A stretch of 64,000 nt of DNA from RGIG3159 sp034927685 (GCA_034927685.1 JAYFPO010000023.1:1-64000); one strand, 5' to 3'. Shown: positions 16,891 through 26,738, counted from the stretch's first letter. Notes: generated by a model not told the origin, from the sequence alone. Numbers and translations are program-made.

Positions 16891-18249
16891 ATGCTTCATA
16901 AATTACGTCGTTCCATCTTGCTTCTCTGGAAACTATTGGTTTTCCTGGCAATTGGCGCCGTGTTTTTTCTGCTTTATTCCATTCGAAATCCCTATTTGCT
17001 GGCACCCAGCCGCACGGCAGGGATCACGGTGCTGGCGTTTACGCTTGCCTATTTTGCCATGACACGGGTTTACGGAGGCTTTGACGTCGGTACCAGAAAA
17101 AGCCGACCGATTGTCTACTCGCTTGGTCTCACTGCGTTTGCTTCCGACCTGATCGCTCATCTGTTTCTGTGCATCATGAATACGACCGTCATCCATCACG
17201 GCAGGTTTGTCTATGAGCAGCCGCTGCTGCTGCTGGCAGTCATGGCGCTGCAATTTCTGCTGCTTTCTCTGCTCACCTACGGCGGTAACGGCCTGTATTT
17301 TCAGTTTGTTTCGCCCCAGCGATGTCTGGTCGTCATGCGGCCCGGTGATGATGTACGCCGCCTGACCTCGAAAATCGCCAGCTTTCACAAGCAGTTTCGA
17401 ATCGAGCGTATGGTGACGCTGGATCAGCCAGGGCTGTACTCTCTGATTGATGAATATGACGCCATTTTTGTCTGCAATCTCTCCTTGCAGGAACGTATTT
17501 CCATAGTTGATTACTGTTATTCCCAAAAAAAAGAATTTTATTATACACTGGAAATGAACGACATTGTTTCTCTCGGCGCCCACCGCGTCATGTTTGACGA
17601 CACTTCCATGATGCACTCCACCGTCAAGGGCCTGACCATGGAGCAGCGAATTATTAAACGCTGCGGCGATCTTCTTCTCTCTCTGATCGCGCTGATTCTG
17701 ACTTCCCCCATTTTCCTGGTCACAGCCATCGCCATCAAGCTTGAAGACGGCGGCCATGTATTCTACCGTCAAAAGCGCGCCACCTACGGAGGCCGCACCT
17801 TTAACGTTCTGAAATTCCGCTCCATGCGGGAGGAAAACTCGATCCACCGTTCTGTCATCAAGGATGACGATCGCATTACGAAGGTCGGTCGTGTGATTCG
17901 CAAATACCGGATCGATGAACTGCCTCAGTTTGTCAACGTTCTCAAAAGTGATATGAGCTTTGTGGGTCCAAGACCGGAAATGCTGGAAAATGTTGAAAAA
18001 TATACGCAAGAGTTGCCCGAATTCTCGTACCGACTCTGGGCAAAAGCCGGCCTCACCGGCATGGCGCAGGTCTATGGCAAATATAATACGTCGCCCAAGG
18101 AAAAGCTGGTCATGGATATGATCTATATAGAGCAGTACAGTCTCCTGCTCGATCTCAAGCTGATGCTGCGGACCGTTTTGGTGCTCTTCACCCCCGAGGA
18201 GAGCACCGAGGCATTTGAAGAGGAAACGGAGGCTGCTGCGCATTCATGA
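16891..18249 (+). CDS. Initiating polyprenyl-phosphate sugar-1-phosphate transferase (WbaP/WcaJ type)
   Basis: 452 residues. The N-terminal half has four to five membrane spans (from LLVFLAIGAVFFLLYSI) and a CoA-binding-like middle. The catalytic bacterial sugar transferase domain starts at ~253: KRCGDLLLSLIALILTSP membrane hairpin, YRQKRATYGGRTFNVLKFRS, KYRIDELPQFVNVLKSDMSF, VGPRPEM. It transfers a sugar-1-phosphate from a UDP-sugar to undecaprenyl phosphate, starting repeat-unit assembly on the inner membrane leaflet. First gene of the operon; its stop overlaps the next start (ATGA). Confidence 0.93.
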   Translation: MLHKLRRSILLLWKLLVFLAIGAVFFLLYSIRNPYLLAPSRTAGITVLAFTLAYFAMTRVYGGFDVGTRKSRPIVYSLGLTAFASDLIAHLFLCIMNTTVIHHGRFVYEQPLLLLAVMALQFLLLSLLTYGGNGLYFQFVSPQRCLVVMRPGDDVRRLTSKIASFHKQFRIERMVTLDQPGLYSLIDEYDAIFVCNLSLQERISIVDYCYSQKKEFYYTLEMNDIVSLGAHRVMFDDTSMMHSTVKGLTMEQRIIKRCGDLLLSLIALILTSPIFLVTAIAIKLEDGGHVFYRQKRATYGGRTFNVLKFRSMREENSIHRSVIKDDDRITKVGRVIRKYRIDELPQFVNVLKSDMSFVGPRPEMLENVEKYTQELPEFSYRLWAKAGLTGMAQVYGKYNTSPKEKLVMDMIYIEQYSLLLDLKLMLRTVLVLFTPEESTEAFEEETEAAAHS

Positions 18250-19373
18250 AGCAAGCATATCTGATCAGTTGTTCCGATCATTATGGTCACCGTCTGTCGG
18301 TTTTTGATTTTGTCCTGCAAAAGTTCGGATATACGACCGCCTATTTGACCTCTGATTTTAGCCACACAGCCAAGGAAGCGTTCCACTGTGACGTTCCCGG
18401 CTGTGTGCAACTTCATGTGCGGCCCTATCGGAAGAATCTGTCTCTGGACCGAATTCTATCCCATCGGGAGTTTGCCCGCGAAGTATTCCAGTACCTGGAA
18501 GCGCTACCGGAGGAACCGCAGGCAGTCGTATGCCTGCTGCCGCCAAACTTTCTTGCAAAATACATGGCACGCTACAAAAAACGCCATCCAAGTGTCCGGT
18601 TGTTTTTTGACATATTTGACCTTTGGCCGGAGACCTTCCCCTTCGGGAAGACAAAAAGGCTGCTGGCGCTGCCCTTTTCCATTTGGTCCCGGCTGCGGGA
18701 TTGTAACCTTTTTGCGGCAGACTACGTCTTTACTGAGTGTGAGCTTTTTCGATGCTTGCTTGGTCTGCCGGACGACCGCGCCTCAGCTATATTTCTCTGC
18801 GTAAAGTCGCTTTCCGTGCCAGAAGCGCCGGTATCTCTTCGATCAGACGGCTTGGACCTCTGTTATTTGGGTGCCATCAACAATGTCATTGACATTCCCG
18901 CCATTTGTGCCCTGATTGCGGAGCTCGCAGTGAAAAAGCCGGTCGCGCTGCATATCATCGGAGCGGGCGAACGGGAGCAGGAATTTGTTGCTTCCGCAAA
19001 GGCCGCCGGTGCGGAGGTAAGCTTCTACGGAGCCGTCTACGACGACGCGAAAAAGCAGGAAATCATGAGCCGCTGTCATTTGGGCATCAATATGATGAAG
19101 CCATCCGTCTGTGTTGGCCTGACGATGAAATCTGCCGAATATTTTCGTCACGGCCTGCCCATCCTGAATAATATTGCCGCGGACACGCAGACCTTGGTGG
19201 AACAGGACGGCGTGGGTATTCAGTGCGCTCCCGGCTGCGCGAAATGGATTGCCGCCATGACCGAGCCTGATTTTTTGGCGCTTCGTGAGAATGTCCGCCG
19301 CGTCTTTACTGACAAATTGGAAGAATCGGTTGTCGCGCGGAAAGTCGCCGCGATTCTTGAAACCGTTCTATGA
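18246..19373 (+). CDS. Glycosyltransferase, GT-B fold (GT4-like)
   Basis: 375 residues, 4-nt overlap with the sugar transferase. The C-terminal half has a GT4-like donor site (LDLCYLGAINNVIDIPAICA, HIIGAGEREQEF, then the conserved region SFYGAVYDDAKKQEIMSRCH and GLTMKSAEYFRHGLPILNN). It probably adds the second sugar. The donor and linkage cannot be read from sequence. Confidence 0.8.
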   Translation: MKQAYLISCSDHYGHRLSVFDFVLQKFGYTTAYLTSDFSHTAKEAFHCDVPGCVQLHVRPYRKNLSLDRILSHREFAREVFQYLEALPEEPQAVVCLLPPNFLAKYMARYKKRHPSVRLFFDIFDLWPETFPFGKTKRLLALPFSIWSRLRDCNLFAADYVFTECELFRCLLGLPDDRASAIFLCVKSLSVPEAPVSLRSDGLDLCYLGAINNVIDIPAICALIAELAVKKPVALHIIGAGEREQEFVASAKAAGAEVSFYGAVYDDAKKQEIMSRCHLGINMMKPSVCVGLTMKSAEYFRHGLPILNNIAADTQTLVEQDGVGIQCAPGCAKWIAAMTEPDFLALRENVRRVFTDKLEESVVARKVAAILETVL

Positions 19374-19380
19374 GGGTAGC

Positions 19381-20319
19381 ATGCAACAATCAAACATATC
19401 GATTCTATTGGCAGCTTATAATGGCGAACGCTATCTACGCCCCATGATCGACTCGATTCTGTCGCAGGATTACATGGGCTTTCGCCTGATTTTATCGGAT
19501 GACGGCTCAACAGATAAAACCGCTGAAATTCTGGATGAATATGCGAATAACCACCAGGATCAAGTTTTTCGTTATCATTCCGGCCGGAAATTCGGCAGCG
19601 CGCAAAAGCATTTCATGCATCTCCTGTCTGTGTTTCACGATTCGCCTTACATCATGTTTTGCGATCAGGATGACGTCTGGTTCCCGGATAAAGTGCGGAA
19701 AACGCTGCAAATCATCAAAGAAACAGAGCGTGATCCGCGAACGCCCGTGCTGGTTCATAGCGATTTGCGCGTGGTCGATCAGGACCTTCGGGAAATCGCC
19801 CCGTCCTTTTGCCGCCTTTCAAATCTGGACGGCAATCGGCTCGCACTAAACCAACTTCTGGTGCAGAATGTTGTCACAGGGTGCACCATGATGATCAACC
19901 GTGCTTTGGCGGAGCTGGCCTGCCGGGAAGCACCGGACGGTGCCATTCTGATGCATGACTGGTGGCTCGCGATGCTGGCCGCGGCCTGCGGAAAGGCCGC
20001 CTTCCTGGACGAGCCGACCATCAACTACCGCCAGCATGGCGGCAACGCAGTGGGCGCAAGTGGACACTCGCCTGCCGAGCTTTTTCAAAAATTTTGCCGT
20101 TGGAAAGAGAATCGCACCCGGATTTTCCGTTCCATGCGCCAGGCGGGACAGCTGGCTGCTTGCTATGCCGACATTCTGCCAACAGAAGCCCTATCGCTGT
20201 TGAACGCATACACCGCTCTCCCAGAAAAGAGCAAGTCCGAGCGGCTCGCATTTTACCGTGCCCACGACACATATTATACTGGGACCGCAAGAAAAATGGG
20301 ACAGATAATTTGGGGGTAA
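19381..20319 (+). CDS. Glycosyltransferase family 2
   Basis: 312 residues starting MQQSNISILLAAYNGERYL at the ATG at 19381, after GAGGG and 7 nt beyond the previous stop. An earlier in-frame start lies inside the upstream gene. GT2 hallmarks: LSDDGSTDKTAEI, FCDQDDVWFPDKV (metal-binding DxD), then the acceptor region ILMHDWWLAMLA. Similar to rhamnosyltransferases of capsule loci, which fits the dTDP-rhamnose genes downstream. Specificity is inference. Confidence 0.85.
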   Translation: MQQSNISILLAAYNGERYLRPMIDSILSQDYMGFRLILSDDGSTDKTAEILDEYANNHQDQVFRYHSGRKFGSAQKHFMHLLSVFHDSPYIMFCDQDDVWFPDKVRKTLQIIKETERDPRTPVLVHSDLRVVDQDLREIAPSFCRLSNLDGNRLALNQLLVQNVVTGCTMMINRALAELACREAPDGAILMHDWWLAMLAAACGKAAFLDEPTINYRQHGGNAVGASGHSPAELFQKFCRWKENRTRIFRSMRQAGQLAACYADILPTEALSLLNAYTALPEKSKSERLAFYRAHDTYYTGTARKMGQIIWG

Positions 20320-20320
20320 C

Positions 20321-21115
20321 ATGAAGAATACGATTTATCCCGTTATTGTGATCTACAATTGCCGCTGCGAAGATTCCCCCTCTTGCTCTGCGCTTCTGCG
20401 GTTGGGTATCTCGCCGCTGATAGTTGACAACAGCACCGCAGACTATGGGAATGAAGCGTTTTGCCTGGCCCACGGACTCGTGTTCTTGCCCATGCATGGC
20501 AATGCGGGATTGACGAAGGCCTATAATGCGGCGCTTGATTCTCTTCGCAGCAGGGACGGAACCGTCATTTGGCTGGATGACGACACGGAACTGAATCAAG
20601 ACTATCTGAATACGTTGGACGGAGCGCTTTCCGCCGAGCCAGAGACGCAAATTTTTCTGCCGCTTGTTGTCAGCCTCGGTGACCGCCGCAAGCTTCTTTC
20701 CCCCTGTATCTATGGGAAGTTTCGGATGAAACGTGCCGATTCCTGCGATGCTCTGCGCGGCGCGCACATTTCCGCCATCAACTCAGGCATGGCCGTTCGG
20801 CTTTCCGTTTATGACCGCTACCGCTACGATGAAGCGTTGTTTCTGGATTATGTTGACCACGACTTCATGCTGACCGCAATGGCATCCGGCCTTCGTTATG
20901 CTATCATGGAACATGCAACGCTGTACCAAAATTTTTCCGGAGACACTGTGGCAGGCTCTTCTCAGATCATGAGCCGCTTTTCTATCTTCAAAAAGGACTA
21001 CCTCGCCTTTGCAAAAAAGCACGGTCTGCCGTTGGTTGTCGTTTCAGTGCTGCTGGCCATCCGCAAGCGAAAACTCAAAGCGCTGTCAAGGCAATTGAAT
21101 TGCGCCGGACGGTAA
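20321..21115 (+). CDS. Glycosyltransferase family 2, RfbF/GlfT-like
   Basis: 264 residues, 1 nt after the previous stop. PVIVIYNCRCEDSP, LIVDNSTADYGNEAF, HGNAGLTKAYNAALDS and the DxD-like WLDDDTELNQD place it in the GT2 subgroup that holds rhamnosyl- and galactofuranosyltransferases; EALFLDYVDHDFMLTAMA matches the acceptor motif. Likely the third non-initiating transferase of the repeat unit. Confidence 0.8.
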   Translation: MKNTIYPVIVIYNCRCEDSPSCSALLRLGISPLIVDNSTADYGNEAFCLAHGLVFLPMHGNAGLTKAYNAALDSLRSRDGTVIWLDDDTELNQDYLNTLDGALSAEPETQIFLPLVVSLGDRRKLLSPCIYGKFRMKRADSCDALRGAHISAINSGMAVRLSVYDRYRYDEALFLDYVDHDFMLTAMASGLRYAIMEHATLYQNFSGDTVAGSSQIMSRFSIFKKDYLAFAKKHGLPLVVVSVLLAIRKRKLKALSRQLNCAGR

Positions 21116-21138
21116 CGATAAAGGAGCCATGACAAATT

Positions 21139-22581
21139 ATGAACTATCTGAAAAAAAGATGGGCAGGTTTAGGTGCCAGCTCCGCTCTGGAAACGCTTCA
21201 GCTTTTTCTGATCAGTCTGTTCTGCCTCGAATGTGTGATCGGCGGGTCTGGAAGAATCATCAGCTTTGGTTACTTCAGTCTCCGTATTATTCTATTTATG
21301 GTTTGCTTCTTTTTGACGCTTCCGGCGGTCTGGCGCGCAAGAACGCAGTTGCTGCACCAGACGTATACCTGGATTTGGGCTGCTTTTTTCCTTCTTCTCG
21401 CACTATATGCCGTTCGTGGTCTGCGCAGCGGCTATCCGTTTTCCTTTGTAAAGCAGGACGTAACAATTTTTCTGACGCTGCTGCTCTATCCCGCGTTTGT
21501 GATCTGTCTGAATACCCGCGCGCGCGTCCAATGGATTGTGGATGTTCTCTACGGAGGCGCAATTTTGGTCGCAGTTGTGACGCTTGGACTCCATGTTGCG
21601 CTGGCATTTGCTTCCAAAGCCGAACTTACTGCCATTAATAATTTTTTGAACCACACCTCCTACGGTGGGCTTGCTCTGCTCGGCACCAGCTATTACCGCA
21701 TCTATCTGAAAAGTCAGATGTTTCTCCAGGTTGCCATCCTTCTCGGTCTACATAAGATCATAGCGGCCACGTCCCGCCGCAGTAAGGTTTTTTTCCTGAT
21801 CTGCGAAGTGGTATTGGTCTATGCCACCATTCTCTCCTACACCCGCGGCTTCTGGCTCGGCTTGGCAATTTCCTGCATAATTCTCCTGCTCTGCTGTCTG
21901 CGCAACTGGAAGAAATACCTGACGACTCTGGCAATTTCTCTGGCGGGAGTTGCCTGTATGTTCGTGATTTCTTACTGCCTGTATGGCTCGAATGTGGCGT
22001 TTCATACGTTTACAGCCCGCGTGACCGGCACTGCAATCGATTGTTTGGTGGATGGCAGCGACAATGCCATCGCGAATCCCGGCAATGCAAACGGGAATAA
22101 ACCCTCCGCAGGCCTCTCTGCGACGCAGGAATTAATTGCCAAGAACAGTATCGCAGCGCAGAATCTTCGCGAGGCAACGATGGAAGAACATGAACGGCTG
22201 ATTGCCGCGGATCCGTTCTGGGGATATGGTCTCGGAAAGAATCTGGACGGAATTCGCACAGACGGCCGAACAGAATATACGTATCTTGATTTATACATGA
22301 AACTGGGGCTGATTGGTTTTCTCCTATTTGCGCTGGTCTTTTGCTGGCACTGCACGGACGCGCTTAAGCTCTGCTTCCGCCGCAAAAAAGGAGTGAAAGG
22401 GGACGTGGAACTGGTCTCCACTTATTTGATGGCGGGTTATGTCGGCATCCTTGTCACAAGCTATCTCAACCCGTTTTTGACATCCCCGATGGGAATTATG
22501 CTGCTGCTCACGCTGATCATTTCAGTGAAACAGGACCGGCTTAATCGGCTGCCGTCGGCACCGATTGCAGATTGCCAATGA
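21139..22581 (+). CDS. Polysaccharide polymerase / O-antigen ligase-like membrane protein
   Basis: 480 residues with about ten hydrophobic spans and a large loop (~290-375) before the last spans. In the loop, EEHERLIAADPFWGYGLGKN resembles the ligase/polymerase (Wzy_C) signature. In a Wzx/Wzy-type operon this is the best candidate for the repeat-unit polymerase. Sequence alone does not separate polymerase from ligase. A second long frame at 21129-21638 is a shadow. Confidence 0.75.
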   Translation: MNYLKKRWAGLGASSALETLQLFLISLFCLECVIGGSGRIISFGYFSLRIILFMVCFFLTLPAVWRARTQLLHQTYTWIWAAFFLLLALYAVRGLRSGYPFSFVKQDVTIFLTLLLYPAFVICLNTRARVQWIVDVLYGGAILVAVVTLGLHVALAFASKAELTAINNFLNHTSYGGLALLGTSYYRIYLKSQMFLQVAILLGLHKIIAATSRRSKVFFLICEVVLVYATILSYTRGFWLGLAISCIILLLCCLRNWKKYLTTLAISLAGVACMFVISYCLYGSNVAFHTFTARVTGTAIDCLVDGSDNAIANPGNANGNKPSAGLSATQELIAKNSIAAQNLREATMEEHERLIAADPFWGYGLGKNLDGIRTDGRTEYTYLDLYMKLGLIGFLLFALVFCWHCTDALKLCFRRKKGVKGDVELVSTYLMAGYVGILVTSYLNPFLTSPMGIMLLLTLIISVKQDRLNRLPSAPIADCQ

Positions 22582-22611
22582 CCGGAAATCCACTTTGGGG
22601 AGCATTTCACC

Positions 22612-24042
22612 ATGTCCGAACAAAACCGTGATCACAAAGTCCTGAAGGCCGGTCTCAGTTATACAGTCGGAAACATGCTGAGCAAGGGTCTCTCGTTTTT
22701 CTCCATATTCATTTTTGCGCGGTTGATGACTCCTGCCGACTATGGCATTTACAACACGTTCGGCGCCTATGTCTCCATTCTGGCGGTTGTGATCGGCTTT
22801 GCCCTGCACACCAGCATCAAAAACGCCCGGATGGATTACGGAGAACGGCTTGACAGCTATTGTTCCTCTGTGACCATTCTGACGCTTGGAAACTCTGCGC
22901 TGTTGCTCGTTGTCGCGCTGCTCTTTTCCGGGCCGCTTTCCCAGCTGCTGTCCATCTCCAGAACGCTGGTCATCCTCGTGGTACTGGAAAGCTTTGCCAC
23001 CGCCATGCTCAGCTTCTATTACGACTATTTGGCAATCAACTACCTCAGCCGCGAATATCTGGCGGTCTCCCTGCTGTATGCCATCTTCGGCATTGGGCTT
23101 TCTGTCGTGCTGGTTACGACCGTCTTTTCCGGCGCCCGATACATGGGCCGCGTTTTCGGCACCCTGATTCCGCTCCTGGCCGTCGCGGTCTATGCGCTGT
23201 TTCGGTTTTACCGAAAAAGTCGCCCTACCGTCAACCGGGAATTCTGGAAATATGGTCTGAAAATCAGCCTCCCGATTGTCCCCCACGGACTCTCCCAACT
23301 CCTGCTGTCTCAATTTGACCGAATTATGATTAAAAAGATCATCGGCGACACAGAGTCCGGTCTGTACAGCTTTTCCTACAACGTCGGTATCATTTTTCAG
23401 GTGATTACCAATTCCATGGACACCGCCTGGACGCCCTGGTTCTTCGAGCGCATGGCCGACGAGGACTACGATACCATTCGCAAGAAGGCAACCAACTATG
23501 TCTCCTTTGTCTCTGTACTGGCTGCTGGCCTGATGCTGATTTCTCCGGAACTGATCTCGATTATGGGCGGAGCGCAGTACAGCGAGAGCCGCTACGTAGT
23601 GCTGCCCATTGTCCTTGCCATGTATTATTCCTTTTTATATACCATCCCATCCTGTGTCGAATACTACTACAAAAAGACAAATCTGATCGCAGCGGGCACC
23701 ATGCTGGCCGCGGTTTCCAATATCATACTCAACGCCATTTTTATTCCCAGATACGGATACGTTGCCGCGGCATATACCACCGTGTTCTGCTATCTGCTTT
23801 ACTTTTTGATCCATGTCTTTCTCGCCCGCAGTATCCATGGCAGCTATCTGTTTGATATGCGCGTACTGACATTTTGGCTGGTCGTTATCACTGTTTTTTC
23901 CTTTATCTGTCTGGCCCTGGTCGATTTTATGCTCATTCGCATGGCCATTCTCGCCGCCGCTTTGCTTGCCGCCTTGTTCCTGGCACTGCGGTATCGGAGC
24001 GAACTCCATGCGTTCCTGCAGGGCTTCAAAAAGAAATCCTGA
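22612..24042 (+). CDS. Oligosaccharide flippase (Wzx type)
   Basis: 476 residues with 12-14 predicted spans. The N-terminus LSYTVGNMLSKGLSFFSIFI and FARLMTPADYGIYNTFGAYV is typical of the polysaccharide-transport MATE-like family. It would flip undecaprenyl-linked repeat units to the outer face for polymerisation. RBS GGGGAG precedes the ATG. Confidence 0.9.
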   Translation: MSEQNRDHKVLKAGLSYTVGNMLSKGLSFFSIFIFARLMTPADYGIYNTFGAYVSILAVVIGFALHTSIKNARMDYGERLDSYCSSVTILTLGNSALLLVVALLFSGPLSQLLSISRTLVILVVLESFATAMLSFYYDYLAINYLSREYLAVSLLYAIFGIGLSVVLVTTVFSGARYMGRVFGTLIPLLAVAVYALFRFYRKSRPTVNREFWKYGLKISLPIVPHGLSQLLLSQFDRIMIKKIIGDTESGLYSFSYNVGIIFQVITNSMDTAWTPWFFERMADEDYDTIRKKATNYVSFVSVLAAGLMLISPELISIMGGAQYSESRYVVLPIVLAMYYSFLYTIPSCVEYYYKKTNLIAAGTMLAAVSNIILNAIFIPRYGYVAAAYTTVFCYLLYFLIHVFLARSIHGSYLFDMRVLTFWLVVITVFSFICLALVDFMLIRMAILAAALLAALFLALRYRSELHAFLQGFKKKS

Positions 24043-24066
24043 TTGTGTTTTGAAGGAGTACCGCTG

Positions 24067-25869
24067 ATGCAAGCTATGATTCTCGCCGCCGGCATGGGCA
24101 AGCGCCTAAAGGATTTGACCGCCAACAACACGAAATGTATGGTCAAGGTCAACGGCGTCACCCTGATCGAGCGTATGCTTTCCCAATTGGACCGCCTCCT
24201 GCTGACAAAGATTGTGATTGTCGTCGGCTACGAGGGGCAACATCTGATTGACTTCATCGACACCTTGCCGATCAAAACGCCCATTCAGTTTGTCGAGAAC
24301 CCGATCTACTATAAAACCAACAATATTTATTCCCTATATCTGGCCAAAGAGCATCTGCTTTCGGACGACACGCTGCTATTGGAGTCCGATGGCATATTCG
24401 AGGACGCCGTTCTGACTGCCCTGCTCGAGGACCCACGGGAAACGCTGGCGTTAGTCGACAAATATGAGAGCTGGATGGACGGCACCGTGGTCAAGCTAAA
24501 CGAGGATGACTCCATTCAATCCTTCATTCCTGGCAAGGACTTTGTCTTCCGGGATATCGGCTCCTACTACAAAACCGTCAACGTATACAAATTCAGCCGC
24601 CATTTTTCGGAAAGCCACTACATTCCCTTTCTGGATGCCTACTGCAAGGCGCTCGGGAACAACGAGTACTACGAGCAGGTTCTGCGGGTCATCACCATGC
24701 TGGACGAGCCGGAAATTCATGCTAAGCGTCTGAGTGGTCAGAAATGGTACGAGATCGATGATATCCAGGACCTGGACATCGCAGAGTCCATGTTTGCGGA
24801 CGACGCGGAAAAAACGCGCAGGCTTACCTCACGCTATGGTGGCTTCTGGCGCTATCCGCATCTGCTGGATTTTTGCTACCTGGTCAACCCCTATTTTCCG
24901 CCGCAGCGGCTGATCGACGAAATGCAGGCGAATTTCACCAAGCTGTTGACCCAATACCCCTCCGGGATGCGGGTCAACGCTCTGCTGGCAGCAAAGAATT
25001 TCGGCGTACATCCTCAGCAGATTGTGGTTGGCAACGGCGCAGCCGAGCTGATCAAATCGCTGATGGCGCTCACAACGGGCTTGGTTGGCTTTGTGCGCCC
25101 CACCTTTGAGGAGTACCCAAACCGCTATGCCAAGGCGCGCAGCGTATCATATTTCCCGCAGAATTCGGATTTTTCCTACACATCCCCCGATCTGGAGGAC
25201 TACTTCACCGAGCACCCGGTAGAAACGCTTGTCGTCGTCAATCCGGACAACCCCTCTGGAAATTACCTGAAAAAAGCGGAGGTGCTGCACCTGATCGACT
25301 GGGCGGAGGCGTCACACATCCGCCTCTGCATCGACGAATCCTTCGCGGATTTTGCCGACGAGCCGGACAATTCCCTTCTGGACGCCGCGCTGCTGGCCGC
25401 CCATCCCGGGCTGCTTGTGGTCAAGAGCATCTCCAAATCCTACGGTGTGCCCGGCCTCCGTCTTGGCGTTCTGGCTTCCGGTGACGCCCCACTGATTGCC
25501 GCGATGAAGCAGGATGTTGCCATCTGGAACATCAACTCCTTCGGTGAGTTCTATCTGCAAATCGCAGAAAAATATAAAAAAGATTATCTCGAGGCGCTTT
25601 CCCGCTTTCGTGCAGAGCGCGTGCGCTTTTTGGACGGCCTGCAAAAGCTGCCGGGGCTGCGTCTGGTTCCGACCCAGGCCAACTACGTCATGGTGGAGCT
25701 GACGGACGGACGCAGCGCGCAGGCGCTGACGGAAGCGTTGCTGACGGAGCAGGAGATTCTGGTGAAGGACTTAACCGGCAAGGTCGGCGGCCGTCAATAT
25801 CTGCGCATTGCCATTCGGAATCATGCCGACAATGACGTTTTGCTGCGCGCCCTCGCACAAATGCTGTAA
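24067..25869 (+). CDS. Fusion: LicC-like nucleotidyltransferase + fold-type I PLP enzyme (CobD/HisC-like)
   Basis: 600 residues from the ATG at 24067 (AAGGAG 8-9 nt upstream; the frame opens earlier with a TTG). Residues 1-~250 form a LicC/phosphocholine cytidylyltransferase-like domain: MILAAGMGKRLKDLT, KCMVKVNGVTLIERML, YYKTNNIYSLYLAKE, WYEIDDIQDLDIAES. Residues ~270-600 form a class I/II aminotransferase-fold domain: VVGNGAAELIKSL, VVVNPDNPSGNYL, CIDESFADF, and the PLP lysine in SISKSYGVPGLRLG. This half resembles HisC and CobD (threonine-phosphate decarboxylase). LicD follows. Inferred product: a CDP-activated amino-alcohol such as CDP-ethanolamine for transfer to the polymer. Whether the PLP half decarboxylates or transaminates is unknown. 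Confidence 0.8.
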   Translation: MQAMILAAGMGKRLKDLTANNTKCMVKVNGVTLIERMLSQLDRLLLTKIVIVVGYEGQHLIDFIDTLPIKTPIQFVENPIYYKTNNIYSLYLAKEHLLSDDTLLLESDGIFEDAVLTALLEDPRETLALVDKYESWMDGTVVKLNEDDSIQSFIPGKDFVFRDIGSYYKTVNVYKFSRHFSESHYIPFLDAYCKALGNNEYYEQVLRVITMLDEPEIHAKRLSGQKWYEIDDIQDLDIAESMFADDAEKTRRLTSRYGGFWRYPHLLDFCYLVNPYFPPQRLIDEMQANFTKLLTQYPSGMRVNALLAAKNFGVHPQQIVVGNGAAELIKSLMALTTGLVGFVRPTFEEYPNRYAKARSVSYFPQNSDFSYTSPDLEDYFTEHPVETLVVVNPDNPSGNYLKKAEVLHLIDWAEASHIRLCIDESFADFADEPDNSLLDAALLAAHPGLLVVKSISKSYGVPGLRLGVLASGDAPLIAAMKQDVAIWNINSFGEFYLQIAEKYKKDYLEALSRFRAERVRFLDGLQKLPGLRLVPTQANYVMVELTDGRSAQALTEALLTEQEILVKDLTGKVGGRQYLRIAIRNHADNDVLLRALAQML

Positions 25870-25901
25870 ATCCGAAGCATTCGGAGAGGAGACATACCTT
25901 T

Positions 25902-26738
25902 ATGCAAGAATTGTCACTGCGGGAAATCCAGATGGGTGAATTCGGCGTTCTGAAAACGCTGATTTCCATTTGTGAGGCGCAGCATCTGCGCTGCTATCTG
26001 TTTTATGGCACACTGCTCGGCGCCGTGCGCCACCAGGGCTTCATTCCCTGGGACGACGACGTGGACGTCATTATGCCGCGGCAGGATTACCAAGCGCTGA
26101 TGGAGTATCTCACGGCGCGCGAAGCGGAACTGCGTCCGCTGCAGCTTATGAGTCCCTACAACAACCGGGATTATATCTATCCGATCGCGCGCCTCTGCGA
26201 TACCCGCTACTATGTGGATTACCAGGGCGCGCAGGAGTACGGCCTCGGTCTGTTTGTGGACATCTACCCCTACGACGGCTATGGCGCTACTATAGAGGAA
26301 GCAAAGGCAAATTTCCGTGAGAACCAGCGTTTGATCCAGTTTATCAGCATCGCCGGTTCCAGCAAATTTGTGGGTAGCACGCGCGGCGCTCTGCACACGC
26401 CGCTGAAATTCGCGGCTTACTGCTATGCCAGACTGAAGGGCGCACAGTACTTTATCGGAAAGCTCGAAAAAAAGGCCGCCGCCCTGTCCTTTGAGGACAA
26501 TGTCTATGTCGGCTGCTCCGTCTGGGACAATGAGGACCGCTGGATTTTCAAACGGGAATGGTTTGAAAAGACCGTATGTCTGCCCTTTGAAGGCGAGAGC
26601 TTCCCGGCACCCGCCGGTTACGACGCGGCGCTGCGCCAGTGTTACGGCGACTATATGCAGCTCCCGCCCGAGGAGGACCGGATCGGGCACCATTACTACA
26701 CCGCCTATCGGAAGGACGACGCGTCCTCCGAAATCTAA
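25902..26738 (+). CDS. LicD-family phosphotransferase
   Basis: 278 residues. LicD signature: CYLFYGTLLGAVRHQGFIPW followed by DDDVDVIMPRQDY (metal-binding acidic cluster), then FVDIYPYDG. LicD proteins transfer phosphocholine or related phospho-groups from a CDP-carrier to glycans such as teichoic acid or capsule. No licA or licB (choline kinase or transporter) is in the window, so choline is not the obvious substrate. The fused enzyme just upstream, 32 nt away, is the likely supplier. Confidence 0.88.
   Translation: MQELSLREIQMGEFGVLKTLISICEAQHLRCYLFYGTLLGAVRHQGFIPWDDDVDVIMPRQDYQALMEYLTAREAELRPLQLMSPYNNRDYIYPIARLCDTRYYVDYQGAQEYGLGLFVDIYPYDGYGATIEEAKANFRENQRLIQFISIAGSSKFVGSTRGALHTPLKFAAYCYARLKGAQYFIGKLEKKAAALSFEDNVYVGCSVWDNEDRWIFKREWFEKTVCLPFEGESFPAPAGYDAALRQCYGDYMQLPPEEDRIGHHYYTAYRKDDASSEI

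Noticed and set aside
24067..25869. PntC-type fusion (2-aminoethylphosphonate cytidylyltransferase with AEP transaminase)
   Set aside because: Known PntC fusions use a class V (PhnW-type) transaminase; this PLP half is class I/II and CobD/HisC-like. No pepM or ppd genes are in the window.
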